Shown one piece after another: positions 28,880 to 38,345 of a DNA stretch of 64,000 nucleotides. The stretch spans positions 254,217 through 318,216 of the forward strand of contig JADJRJ010000029.1 of the NCBI GenBank assembly GCA_016712265.1, read 5' to 3'. The notes beneath the pieces are model-generated. The model saw only the letters and a program-made list of their open reading frames with translations. It did not search any database and had not been told where the DNA came from. Source of the DNA: Gemmatimonadota bacterium. Lineage in GTDB: Bacteria > Gemmatimonadota > Gemmatimonadetes > Gemmatimonadales > Gemmatimonadaceae. Position 1 is the first letter of the stretch. Every line of letters begins with the position of its first letter. The translations under genes and the position numbers were made by a program.

Positions 28880-30547
28880 CTACTGCGGCTTCTTCTCGCT
28901 GCCGGAGGACCCCGAGGTGCCGGAGCTGCTCGACCCGCTCGGCGGGATCGGGGGCGCGCTCGTGCCCGTGGTGCCGCTCGAGCCCGATGTGCTGGTCGAG
29001 ATCGGTGCAGGGGTGCTCGACCCGGTGTACACCTGGCCGCCCATTGGGCGCCCATCCCCACCGAATGATGCGGGCGGGCTGTACATGCCGCCGCCGCTGG
29101 TCCCGCTGTTCCAGCGGGGGCCTCCATCGGAGGAGCGGATCATCGGGACAAAGCCGGAGTTCCGGCCCGGCTCCCGATCGAACATGGGCGAGCCCATGCG
29201 GGGCGGCGGCCCGATGTCATTCCGACCGATGGGCCGGCCAGGCATGTCCTCACCGCGAGCGACGGCGGTGCGGCGTCCACCGAGCGACGGCATGCGATCC
29301 ACCGGGTCGCGTGGCGGGGCGTCGAACGACCGCGGCGGCCGCACCCAGTCAATCGTGGGCTGCGGGGCATTCTCGATCGTCGGCCGATCAGGCATTGGGA
29401 TCGGGCCGCTGGCGTTGGCTCCCGGCGCACTGATCGGCGTGGCCCCATTGTCCGTGCGGTTGGCACCGCGCATCGCGCGAAGCGCGCGCGACGGGATCGA
29501 GAAGGAAAGGTCGTCCCGGTCGTTCCAGGTCCCCGGAACCGGGTTCGGCCGATCCATCATGATGTGCGGGCCGTTGGCATTCTGGCCGTCCGCGTTGGTT
29601 CCTTTGTCAACGTTTGGCCGCGAGATCGAGTCGGGGGCCCACGGGTTGACCGGCGGACTGTCCAGCGGAGGAGCGACCGGCGGTACGCCGGTCGTCCCCG
29701 TGGTGGCCACCTGAGTTGGGGTGAGGCCGCACCCATACCCGGTCGCGCCGTAGAAGAAGTACGGCACCCCGAGTCCCCACATCCCGAGCGTTGGCATCAG
29801 GCAGTTGAAGTTCGGCGAGCAGCCATTCCAGCCGCCATAGCTGGAGACGGGGTCGTATTCGTCGAACATCAGGCCGCGGTTCCACCATCCGGCTCTGGGC
29901 GTGCGCCACATGGCGGAGCCCATGTTCCCATAGCCGCAGTAGCTGCTGGTCGTCACGAAGGTCGGTTGGTCGACCGAGTAATACTCCAGGTCATAGTCGA
30001 ATTCGGCGGCGTCGCCGTACGCGACTACACGAGCGAAGCGTTGGATGACGCGGTACGGGTCACCGTTGTAGCGCGAGACAGGCGCGCTCCGTGGCACTCC
30101 AGTGACCCACGCAGAAAAGTCATTGGATCGCAGGCGAGTCAGGTCCATCGGGGTGCGGCTGGCGATGGCGAAGACGTAGCCGGTGGCCCCGGGATACTCA
30201 CCGGAGGCGAAGGTCGCACCGCCCAGGCGATTGGACCGGATGAAGTTGTCCTCGCCGCCCTTCACTTCGGCGGCGCGAGTCCGGCCGGCGGGGAAGAGCA
30301 CAGTGAGGCGCCCGTCATTATCCACGCGCGCCACGACGACGAAGGCGTCCTCCTCAACCCGGAATCCCACACGGATCGGTTGGCCCCAGCTGGCCACGCG
30401 CTGGTCGAGCCACACCTTCACGGCCGGCGGGTCGCCGTCCAGGGGATCCAGCGAGCGGACCACATCGTTCCAGCGCACGGTGTTCTGCGCGAGCAGCGGG
30501 GCGGCCAACAAGGCCCCCAGGCCCATCGCGAATCTCAAGCGTCGCAT
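28880..30547 (-). CDS. Secreted DUF4384-like protein with long Pro/Gly/Ser-rich tail
   Basis: 555 residues. A signal peptide (MRRLRFAMGLGALLAAPLLAQ) precedes a folded region of about 170 residues (VKVWLDQRVASWGQPIRVGF, then EDAFVVVARVDNDGRLTVLFP), typical of DUF4384 domains that accompany signalling or surface proteins. The middle has aromatic, Gly- and Cys-containing segments (SSYCGYGN, NGCSPNFNCLM). The last 300 residues are Pro/Arg/Gly/Ser-rich and end in Ser/Gly repeats and EKKPQ, so are probably disordered. Start chosen for the signal peptide; GGGAG precedes it. Confidence 0.75.
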   Translation of the reverse strand: MRRLRFAMGLGALLAAPLLAQNTVRWNDVVRSLDPLDGDPPAVKVWLDQRVASWGQPIRVGFRVEEDAFVVVARVDNDGRLTVLFPAGRTRAAEVKGGEDNFIRSNRLGGATFASGEYPGATGYVFAIASRTPMDLTRLRSNDFSAWVTGVPRSAPVSRYNGDPYRVIQRFARVVAYGDAAEFDYDLEYYSVDQPTFVTTSSYCGYGNMGSAMWRTPRAGWWNRGLMFDEYDPVSSYGGWNGCSPNFNCLMPTLGMWGLGVPYFFYGATGYGCGLTPTQVATTGTTGVPPVAPPLDSPPVNPWAPDSISRPNVDKGTNADGQNANGPHIMMDRPNPVPGTWNDRDDLSFSIPSRALRAMRGANRTDNGATPISAPGANASGPIPMPDRPTIENAPQPTIDWVRPPRSFDAPPRDPVDRMPSLGGRRTAVARGEDMPGRPIGRNDIGPPPRMGSPMFDREPGRNSGFVPMIRSSDGGPRWNSGTSGGGMYSPPASFGGDGRPMGGQVYTGSSTPAPISTSTSGSSGTTGTSAPPIPPSGSSSSGTSGSSGSEKKPQ

Positions 30548-30706
30548 GGTTTGATCTCCCTCTCCGTGTGGTGTTCGACGACTACCCCGTCTTTCAGGTA
30601 CGTCCCCGGACCGCCTCTCTAAGGTATCGGTCGGCGCCCGATGCGCCACCGGTTTTTCCCTTGCCCTCCCACCAGCCGCGTCCCGCCCCTACCTTCCGCC
30701 CCTTCT

Positions 30707-31618
30707 ATGGAAACCGTCCGGAACCCCCGCGCCGACCAGCTGGACCCCGCTCAAGTGGCCTCCCTCGGCCGCATGGAGATCGTTGCGCGGTGGGTCGTCG
30801 AGGGATTTCTGCAGGGGCTACACCGGAGCCCCCGGAAAGGTTTCAGCGTCGAATTCGCCGAGTACCGCCAGTACCAGCCGGGGGACGACCTCCGGTATAT
30901 GGACTGGAAGGTCGTTGCCCGGGCGGACAAGTGGATGATCAAGCAGTTCGAGGAGGAGACCAACCTCCGCGCGGCGATCGTCCTGGACGTCTCGAAGTCG
31001 ATGGACTGGAAGGGCAAGACCACGGGGATCACCAAGCTCCAGTACGCCGAGCAGATCGTGGCGTCCATCAGCCTCCTCCTCCTCAAGCAGAAGGACGCCG
31101 TCGGGCTGGTCCGCTACGACGACCAGGTGCGGAGCGTGATCCCTCCGAAGGCCCGGACCATCCACTGGCGCCGACTGATGAAGGCACTGGAGGAGCCCGG
31201 CGGCGGCGGGGATTCCCAGATGGGGACGGCGATGATGCATGCCGGTCGCATGGTCTCGCGCCCGGGGATCGTCATTCTGGTCAGCGACCTGCTCGTGGAC
31301 CCCGAGGCGACGATGGCCGGGCTCCGGGCGGTGCGCGCCGGTGGCCATGACGTGACGGTCCTGCACATCCTCGACCGGTCCGAGCGTGAGCTGGACCTGG
31401 TGCCCGAGGGTGTCTTTGCCGATACGGAGACAAACCTCAAGGTGCCGGCGACGGCCTCGGAAGTGCGCGAGGCGTATCGGCGCACGGTGGACCGGGCGAT
31501 CCAGGAATGGCGGGACCGCCTCTCCGCTCTTGGGGTGTCCTACGAAGTGGTCTTCACCGACGAGCCGTTCGGCGTGCCGCTGCGCAAGGCGTTTGCCGCG
31601 AGGCAGCGACTTCCGTGA
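30707..31618 (+). CDS. DUF58 domain protein (MoxR-associated vWA-like)
   Basis: 303 residues. The DUF58 core FAEYRQYQPGDDLRYMDWKV is followed by a vWA MIDAS-like sequence VLDVSKSMDW (DxSxS). Such proteins work with a MoxR AAA+ ATPase in chaperone-like complexes; no MoxR gene is in the window and could lie elsewhere. The stop overlaps the start of the BatA-like gene (GTGA, 31615-31618). No transmembrane segment is visible. Confidence 0.9.
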   Translation: METVRNPRADQLDPAQVASLGRMEIVARWVVEGFLQGLHRSPRKGFSVEFAEYRQYQPGDDLRYMDWKVVARADKWMIKQFEEETNLRAAIVLDVSKSMDWKGKTTGITKLQYAEQIVASISLLLLKQKDAVGLVRYDDQVRSVIPPKARTIHWRRLMKALEEPGGGGDSQMGTAMMHAGRMVSRPGIVILVSDLLVDPEATMAGLRAVRAGGHDVTVLHILDRSERELDLVPEGVFADTETNLKVPATASEVREAYRRTVDRAIQEWRDRLSALGVSYEVVFTDEPFGVPLRKAFAARQRLP

Positions 31619-33420
31619 GTTTCCTTCAGCCGTTGCTCCTGTTGCTCGGCGTTGGTGCGGCCGTTCCCCTGGTCCTGCACCTGCTGCGTCGACGCATTCA
31701 CTCCGAGGTGGACTTTCCGGCGGTGGCGTACCTGGCCCGCGCCGAGCGCGAGAACGTGCGGCAGCTCAAGATGCGCAACCTGCTGTTGATGGTGTTGCGC
31801 GTGCTGGCCGTCCTGATGCTGGCCCTCGCCGCGGCGCGACCCCTCGGTGCGTTCTTCGGCGCCGGGCATGTGCCCACGGCGATGGCGATCGTCCTCGACA
31901 ATTCGCTCAGCACCTCGGCGATTGTCAGCGGCGAGCCGGTGCTCGCAACGCTCAGGTCGGCGGCGCGGCAGGCCGCGTCCGCCGCCACCGGGTCCGACCG
32001 GATCTGGCTGGTAACGGCGGATGGCCAGGTCGTGGGTGGCTCGCGGGAGCAGGTGCTTGACGCGATCGATCGGGCGGATGCGCTGACGGGTCGGGGCGAC
32101 CTTGCCACGGCGATCACCCGTGCGACAGGACTTGTCGCCGGTGCCGGTCTCGGCGCGCAGCAGGTCGTGGTGGTCACCGACGGCCAGGCAAGTGCCTGGG
32201 ATGGGACGGTGGCGGTCGGCGCGGTCGCCGTCTCCGTGCTCGCGCCGGTGTTGCCCGTGATCTCGAACCGGGCGATCGTGCAGGCGGACGCCCGGCCGGC
32301 CCGTTGGACGCCGCGTGGCTCGGTCGTGGCGCGGTCCGCGGGCTCGGACTCGGCGACGTACCGAATCGCGTTAGGCACCCAGCGACTGGCGAGCGGGACG
32401 GCGCGGGGCGGGGAAGACCTGACCGTGCATGGCACCTCGGCGGAGCCGGGATGGCGGGCCGGTGTCGTGGAGCTGGAGGCTGACGAGCTGCGCGGAGATG
32501 ACGCGAGGCACTTTGCCGTTTGGGCAGGCGCAGCGCCACGGGTCCTGCCGGATCCCTCCGCAGGAGCATTCCTCCGTACCGCGGTGGAGGCACTCGTCCA
32601 GAGCCAGCGGGTCACCATGGGTGGCGACGTCGTGATTGCCTCGGCCGACGTGGCAACACGTCTCCCGGCGCTGCTCGTCGCCCCGTCCGACCCGACACGG
32701 ATCGGCACAGCGAACCGCACCCTGGAACGCCTTGGGGTACCATGGCGGTTCGGCGGAGTGCGCCGCGACGAGACCGGCGCCCGTGGTGGCCGCTTTGACG
32801 GCGTGCGCGTCCTGGCTCGGTATCCATTGGTTGCCCAGGCGGGCGCGGTCGCGGACACCCTCGCGAGTGCGGGCGGCGACGCGTGGGTCGTGGCTGGGCC
32901 AGGGTACGTGCTCATCGGGTCGGCCCTCGATCCGGCGGCGACCAACCTCCCCGTGTCCGCGGGGTTCGTCCCCTGGCTGGGCGATGTCGTGGCGCAGCGT
33001 CTCGCCGGTGATGCGACCACGGTGGTCGCTGCCGCCCCCGGTGCTACCGTCCGTTTGCCGCTGGGCACCGATGGGATCGAGGCACCGGATGGACAGGTGA
33101 CGCGTGCGGCCGCGTCGGTTCGGGTGCCGGCGCGTCCCGGGGTCTACTTCCTGCGAGCCGGCGCCGAGCGCATTGGGGCGCTGGTGGTGAATCCCGAGCC
33201 GCAGGAGTCCGACCTGAGGCGACTGGAGCCTGCCCTGCTGAAGGAACGCATTCGGGGCGCGTCGGTGGCGGCCACGGCGGACCCTGCGGCGTTCAAGGCG
33301 TCCCTCTTCTCCTCGGGGTCAAAGCGTCCGTTGCAGCTCCCGCTGTTGCTCCTCGCGCTGGCGCTGCTGGCGGCCGAGGCGTGGGTCGTTCGCCGTACCG
33401 AACGCGAAGCCACGGGCTGA
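31615..33420 (+). CDS. BatA-like membrane protein with vWA domain
   Basis: 601 residues. The N-terminus has the BatA signature: a hydrophobic segment (LLLLLGVGAAVPLVLHLL) then LRRR, and a second helix (LLLMVLRVLAVLMLALAAARPL). A vWA domain follows with MIDAS VLDNSLSTS. The long middle is beta-rich and probably periplasmic. A final helix (LPLLLLALALLAAEAWVV) ends the protein. It starts with GTG overlapping the DUF58 stop. The mfd start overlaps its stop (TGATG), an unusual neighbour for a Bat protein. Confidence 0.85.
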   Translation: MSFLQPLLLLLGVGAAVPLVLHLLRRRIHSEVDFPAVAYLARAERENVRQLKMRNLLLMVLRVLAVLMLALAAARPLGAFFGAGHVPTAMAIVLDNSLSTSAIVSGEPVLATLRSAARQAASAATGSDRIWLVTADGQVVGGSREQVLDAIDRADALTGRGDLATAITRATGLVAGAGLGAQQVVVVTDGQASAWDGTVAVGAVAVSVLAPVLPVISNRAIVQADARPARWTPRGSVVARSAGSDSATYRIALGTQRLASGTARGGEDLTVHGTSAEPGWRAGVVELEADELRGDDARHFAVWAGAAPRVLPDPSAGAFLRTAVEALVQSQRVTMGGDVVIASADVATRLPALLVAPSDPTRIGTANRTLERLGVPWRFGGVRRDETGARGGRFDGVRVLARYPLVAQAGAVADTLASAGGDAWVVAGPGYVLIGSALDPAATNLPVSAGFVPWLGDVVAQRLAGDATTVVAAAPGATVRLPLGTDGIEAPDGQVTRAAASVRVPARPGVYFLRAGAERIGALVVNPEPQESDLRRLEPALLKERIRGASVAATADPAAFKASLFSSGSKRPLQLPLLLLALALLAAEAWVVRRTEREATG

Positions 33421-36400
33421 TGCCGCTGCCGGTTGTGCTGGACGCCTTCGAACGGCTGGCGCCGTTCGGCAGGCTGTTGGCGGAGCTGCCCCCCCCAGGG
33501 GGGCGGGTGCCAGTCACGGGCCTGGTGGGCTCTACCGACGCAGTGCTGGTGGCCGCCCTGGCCGAGCACCGTCCCAACCACTTCCTGGTCGTGGTCGCCG
33601 ACTCGGTGGCGGATGCGGAGCGCTGGTTGGCCGACCTGGACCTGTTGATGGGGGCGGGGCCCGCCGCACTGTACCCGCCGCGCGAGGGGTTCGGCGTCGA
33701 GGAACCCCACGCCGAGATTGCCGGCGAACGGGTCGAGACGCTGGAGCGGGTCCTGCGCGGCGACGTGCGTGTGCTGCTGACGACGGCGCGTGCGCTGCTG
33801 GAGCAGACGGGGTTGCCGTCCGCGTTAGGCGTCGCCCGGCTGGAAGTGCGTGCCGGGGAGTCGCGACGCCTCGACGAGCTGGTGGCGCACCTGGAGGCGA
33901 CGGGCTTTGAGCGCGTGACATTGCTCGATGACGTCGGCCAATTTGCCGTGCGCGGGGGGATCGTCGACATCTACTCGTATGGGATGTCCGAGCCGGTGCG
34001 CCTCGAGTTCTGGGGCGACGAAATCGCCGAATTGCGGCACTTCGACATTGGCTCCCAACGCACGACGCGACCGGCAGAACGCGTGGTGATCCTTCCCGTG
34101 GACGGCGCCGGCGTGCGGGCCGCGCCAGGCTCGGGCCGCGTCACCGTGGCCTCGCTGTTCCCGCCGGACACGCTCCTCGTGCTCCCGGACGAAGCGCACC
34201 TGGCCCCCGAGCTGAACCGCACGTGGCAGGAGGCGCTGCACCACGAGGACGTCGTGCGTCGGCGGGGTGACGACGTGGTCGCACGCGAGGAAGCGTTTGT
34301 GGCCCCGGAGGCCTTGCTCGCCCTGCTGGGGCGGTGCGCGCGGGTGGCGATGGTGAGTGCCACCGAGGCCTCGGCAATCCCATTTCCCATCCGCGCACCT
34401 GACAACATCTCGCGTGATGTGCGGCTCCTGCGTCGCGTCGTGCGGGACGGCATGCCCACGGTGATCCTGTGTGACAACGCCGGGCAGGCCGAGCGACTCG
34501 ACGAACTGCTGAACGAGGACGAGTTCCGTCCGTCACCAGCCGCCTTGACCATCGGCGTGCTGCACGGCGGCTTTGTGATCCCCCCCGGCACACGACGGGT
34601 GGACGGATCGGGGGATTCGAGCGGGCTCCGGGTCCTCACCGATCACGAGATCTTCCGTCGCGACCGCCGGCTGCGCCGCGCGCGCCGCTACGCAACGGCG
34701 ACGGCCCTCGAAGCCGTCACGGCGCTTCGCCCCGGGGACTTCGTCGTGCACCTCGAGCACGGGGTCGGGATCTATCGCGGCATCGAGCAGATCTTCGTGC
34801 GCGAGAGCACTATCGAAGTGGCTGTCATCGAGTACGAGGGGGGGGATCGCCTCAACGTCCCGCTGTACCGCATCGACCAGGTCGAGCGGTACCGGAGCGG
34901 CGTGGATGTCGGTGATGATGCGCCGCCCCCCAAGCTCCACAAGCTCGGAGGCAAGCGCTGGACGGCGCAGCGCGATCGCACGCGCATGGCGATCGAGGCG
35001 ATGACGCACGAGCTCCTCGACCTCTACGCGCGGCGGAAGATGGCCACCCGCCCGCCCCACGCGACGGACACGGCGTGGCAGCGCCAGTTGGAGTCTGCTT
35101 TCCTCTTTGAGGATACCCCGGACCAGCGCAAGGCGACGGTCGACTTCAAGGCGGACATGGAAGGCGACCGCCCCATGGACCGTCTGCTCGTTGGCGACGT
35201 TGGCTACGGCAAGACGGAGATCGCGATTCGCGCGGCGTTCAAGGCCGTGCAAAGCGGCCGGCAGGTCGCCGTGCTTGTCCCCACGACGATCCTGGCCGAG
35301 CAGCACTATCGCACCTTCACGGAACGCATGGCGGACTTTCCCATCCGCATCGCAGCGATGAGCCGCTTCCAGGGCACGAAGGACCAGGCGCAAGTCCTCA
35401 TCGAGCTGAAGGAGCAGAAGATCGACATTGTCATCGGGACGCACCGCCTGCTCAGCGACGACGTGCATTTCGCCGCGCTGGGGTTGATCGTGGTGGACGA
35501 AGAACATCGCTTTGGCGTCAAGCACAAGGAGAAGCTCAAGGCGCTCAAGCTGGCGACCGACGTGTTGACCCTGACCGCCACTCCGATCCCGCGGACCCTG
35601 CATTTCTCGCTGGCTGGGTTGCGGGACATGACGTTGATGCAAACCGCGCCGCGCGATCGATCGCCGGTCCTCACGTTCGTGGAACCCTGGGATGACGGGT
35701 TGATCGAGGAAGGGATCGCCCGCGAGATCGATCGTGGCGGGCAGGTGTTCTTTGTGCACAATCGCATCGAGACGATCCTGGCCCTCGCCGATCACCTGCA
35801 GCGGGTGGTGCCGACGGCACGCATCGCGGTGGGGCATGGCCAGATGCGCGAGAAGGAGCTCGAGGAGGTCATGCGGCGGTTTGTGACCGGTGAGGTCGAC
35901 GTCCTGGTCTCGACCCTCATCGTGGAATCGGGACTCGATGTGCCGAACGCGAACACGATGTTCATCAACCGGGCGGATCACTTTGGCCTCGCCCAGCTGT
36001 ACCAGTTGCGGGGACGGGTGGGGAGATCGCATCGGCGCGCGTACTGCTACCTCGTCGTGCCGGACCTGATCGATGAGGATGCCGAGCGTCGGCTGAAGGT
36101 CCTGGAACACCACACAGAACTGGGTGCCGGGTATCGCGTTGCCCTCAAGGACATGGAGCTACGTGGGGCCGGGAACCTGCTCGGCGCGGAACAGTCCGGG
36201 CACGTGCATGCGGTCGGATTCGACTTGTACCTCCGGATGCTGGAGCAGGCTGTCAAACGGATCGAGGCCGGCGAAGAAAAGCCGACCGCCCAGCCGACCG
36301 ATGTCTCGCTGGACGCCCCCGCGTACATCCCCGATGACTATGTCCCGTCGCAGGATGCCAAGCTGGACCTCTATCGCCGCTTGAACGCCGCGACGTCGGC

Positions 36401-36731
36401 TGCCGAGATCGACGGGCTCCGGTCCGAGATTCGGGACCGGTTTGGGCGGCTACCCCCGACGGTCGTCAACCTGATCTCGGTGGCCGTCCTGCGCCTGGTC
36501 GGGGGGCGCCTGGGGATCGAGGGGATCATGGTGCACGGGGACGAAGCCCGTGTTAACTTCCGCGACTCTGTGGTTCCCCGGCTCAAGGCGCTTTCCACGG
36601 CCTTTGGCGAGGTACAGTTCCGGGCGGATGTGCGGCGGCCCCACCCGCTGTCGCTCAAGTTGTCGCGCCTGGGCGGGTCGCCGATCCTGGACGGCCTGGT
36701 CCGCGCACTGCAACTGTTGCGGCCGGAATAG
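33420..36731 (+). CDS. mfd: Transcription-repair coupling factor Mfd
   Basis: 1103-residue ATP-dependent translocase that removes stalled RNA polymerase and recruits UvrA. UvrB-homology modules (LYPPREGFGVEEPH, GIVDIYSYG) are followed by the RNA polymerase-interacting domain (FVVHLEHGVGIYRG), a RecG-like motor with Walker A VGDVGYGKTE near residue 592, DEEHRFGV near 693, TATPIPRTLHFSL and LRGRVGRS, and a C-terminal domain ending with DLYRRL and the D7 region. The ATG overlaps the previous TGA by one base. Confidence 0.97.
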   Translation: MPLPVVLDAFERLAPFGRLLAELPPPGGRVPVTGLVGSTDAVLVAALAEHRPNHFLVVVADSVADAERWLADLDLLMGAGPAALYPPREGFGVEEPHAEIAGERVETLERVLRGDVRVLLTTARALLEQTGLPSALGVARLEVRAGESRRLDELVAHLEATGFERVTLLDDVGQFAVRGGIVDIYSYGMSEPVRLEFWGDEIAELRHFDIGSQRTTRPAERVVILPVDGAGVRAAPGSGRVTVASLFPPDTLLVLPDEAHLAPELNRTWQEALHHEDVVRRRGDDVVAREEAFVAPEALLALLGRCARVAMVSATEASAIPFPIRAPDNISRDVRLLRRVVRDGMPTVILCDNAGQAERLDELLNEDEFRPSPAALTIGVLHGGFVIPPGTRRVDGSGDSSGLRVLTDHEIFRRDRRLRRARRYATATALEAVTALRPGDFVVHLEHGVGIYRGIEQIFVRESTIEVAVIEYEGGDRLNVPLYRIDQVERYRSGVDVGDDAPPPKLHKLGGKRWTAQRDRTRMAIEAMTHELLDLYARRKMATRPPHATDTAWQRQLESAFLFEDTPDQRKATVDFKADMEGDRPMDRLLVGDVGYGKTEIAIRAAFKAVQSGRQVAVLVPTTILAEQHYRTFTERMADFPIRIAAMSRFQGTKDQAQVLIELKEQKIDIVIGTHRLLSDDVHFAALGLIVVDEEHRFGVKHKEKLKALKLATDVLTLTATPIPRTLHFSLAGLRDMTLMQTAPRDRSPVLTFVEPWDDGLIEEGIAREIDRGGQVFFVHNRIETILALADHLQRVVPTARIAVGHGQMREKELEEVMRRFVTGEVDVLVSTLIVESGLDVPNANTMFINRADHFGLAQLYQLRGRVGRSHRRAYCYLVVPDLIDEDAERRLKVLEHHTELGAGYRVALKDMELRGAGNLLGAEQSGHVHAVGFDLYLRMLEQAVKRIEAGEEKPTAQPTDVSLDAPAYIPDDYVPSQDAKLDLYRRLNAATSAAEIDGLRSEIRDRFGRLPPTVVNLISVAVLRLVGGRLGIEGIMVHGDEARVNFRDSVVPRLKALSTAFGEVQFRADVRRPHPLSLKLSRLGGSPILDGLVRALQLLRPE

Positions 36732-36822
36732 GGGACTCACGGGGGCTCGTCTTCGGGGGGAGGCCCGAGGTCGCCGCTGCTCAGGCTCCTCCCGAAGGCT
36801 TCCTCGCACCCTTCTTCGTCCC

Positions 36823-38250
36823 ATGAATCGCACTCGTTGGTCCGGTCTTGTCCTGCTGGCGTCCATCACCGCCTGCGACGGCCTCAAGGAGGCCCTGACC
36901 GCGCATGTCGATGTCGTCGCCAGCGCCGGTTCCCAGGAACTCTCCGTCCAGCGGATGGCGGATATGATGGGCAAGTCGCAGGTCCCGGTGCGGCGCGAAG
37001 TTGCCCAGAGCATCGCGGATGCGTGGGTGAACTACCATCTCCTTGGTGCCTCCGCTGCCGCGGAAGACTCGCTCACCGACAAGAAGCTGATCGACGACGT
37101 GATGTGGCCCGTCTTCACCCAGTCGAAGCAGCAGAAGTTCTACACGCAGCTCGCCGCCGGGTGGGTCGCGGACACGAGCAACATGGCCGCCAAGTACGCC
37201 GCCGGTGACCTCCTCGCCGCCCGCCACATCCTCTTCGCCATCCCGGCCGAACAACAGGCCACCGGGAGCGACTCGATCACCAAGAAGGCGCAAGGCGTCC
37301 TCGCACGCACCACCAGCGCGAACTTCGCCGCCCTCGCCAAGCAATACGGCTCGGATGGCACGAAAGATCAAGGCGGTGACCTCGGCGTGTTTGCCCCGGG
37401 TGCCATGGTGCCGGCGTTCTCCCAGGGCGTCGCGGCCCTCAAGCCGGGCGAGATCGGGTCGGTGAAGACCGAGTTCGGGTTTCACATCATCCGCCGCTCG
37501 ACGTACGAGGAAGTCGCCGACGCGTTCAAGCAGCAGTACGTGCAGCGGAGCCGCGTGGTCGCCGAGTCGACCTACATCACGAACCTGGAGAACGGGGCGA
37601 AGATCACGGTCGAACCGACCGTCGCCCGCACGATGAAAGCGGTCGCCACGGATCCGGCGAGCCATGAGAAGGACGGAACGGCCCTCGCCAAGTCGCGGCT
37701 CGGCACGTACAAGGCCAGCCAGTTTGCCCGCTGGATTTCCAGCGCGCCCAACCCGGACCAGATTCGTGGCCAGATCGCACAGGCGCCCGACTCCCTGTTC
37801 GACATCTTCATTCGCAACCTGCTCCGCAGCGAACTCATCCTCGCCGCGGCGGACAGCGCGAAGGTGACGATGGACTCGTCCGAGACCGCCGAAGTGTATC
37901 GGTCGTTTGCGGCCATCCTGGCCAATGCCTGGGCCGGGCTGCGCATCGCCCCGGCCATGGTGGCTGACAGCGCCAAGACGCCGGCGGAAAAGCAGCGCTT
38001 TATCCCGGCGCGGGTCGACTCCTACTTCGACCGCCTCGTGAAGGGCGAAGAACAGTTCGTCGAAGTTCCGTCGCCGCTGGCCCAGGCCCTGCGCAAGAAG
38101 TACGACTGGAAGGTGAACTCGGCCGGGCTGGACCGCGCGGTAGCCGCCGCCCAGGTTATTCGCGCCAAGGAAGATTCGTCGCGCGCCGCGGCGACGCCGC
38201 CGTCGGCGGTTCCGATGCCGGGCGCCCCGGACACCACAAAGCAGCCGTAA
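36823..38250 (+). CDS. PpiC-type peptidyl-prolyl isomerase lipoprotein
   Basis: 475 residues with a lipoprotein signal (LLASITAC). One parvulin domain is clear: ARHILFAIP, QGGDLGVFAPGAMVPAF, EIGSVKTEFGFHIIRR. Flanking N- and C-terminal helical regions are of the SurA/PrsA chaperone type. The C-terminus is Pro/Ala-rich and ends TTKQP. It would assist folding of exported proteins in the periplasm. It is followed after 95 nt by a second, SurA-like parvulin. Confidence 0.9.
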   Translation: MNRTRWSGLVLLASITACDGLKEALTAHVDVVASAGSQELSVQRMADMMGKSQVPVRREVAQSIADAWVNYHLLGASAAAEDSLTDKKLIDDVMWPVFTQSKQQKFYTQLAAGWVADTSNMAAKYAAGDLLAARHILFAIPAEQQATGSDSITKKAQGVLARTTSANFAALAKQYGSDGTKDQGGDLGVFAPGAMVPAFSQGVAALKPGEIGSVKTEFGFHIIRRSTYEEVADAFKQQYVQRSRVVAESTYITNLENGAKITVEPTVARTMKAVATDPASHEKDGTALAKSRLGTYKASQFARWISSAPNPDQIRGQIAQAPDSLFDIFIRNLLRSELILAAADSAKVTMDSSETAEVYRSFAAILANAWAGLRIAPAMVADSAKTPAEKQRFIPARVDSYFDRLVKGEEQFVEVPSPLAQALRKKYDWKVNSAGLDRAVAAAQVIRAKEDSSRAAATPPSAVPMPGAPDTTKQP

Positions 38251-38345
38251 CACCCACGCGGGGATGCGGGGCGCCGGCAACCGGTCGCCCCGTGTCCCGT
38301 GTCTCACCAAGGGCACGCCACCGCAACAACGGGGTAATCCCACGC

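Noticed and set aside
34533..36113. 526-codon minus-strand frame opposite mfd
   Set aside because: Shadow frame; the plus strand has complete Mfd helicase motifs throughout.
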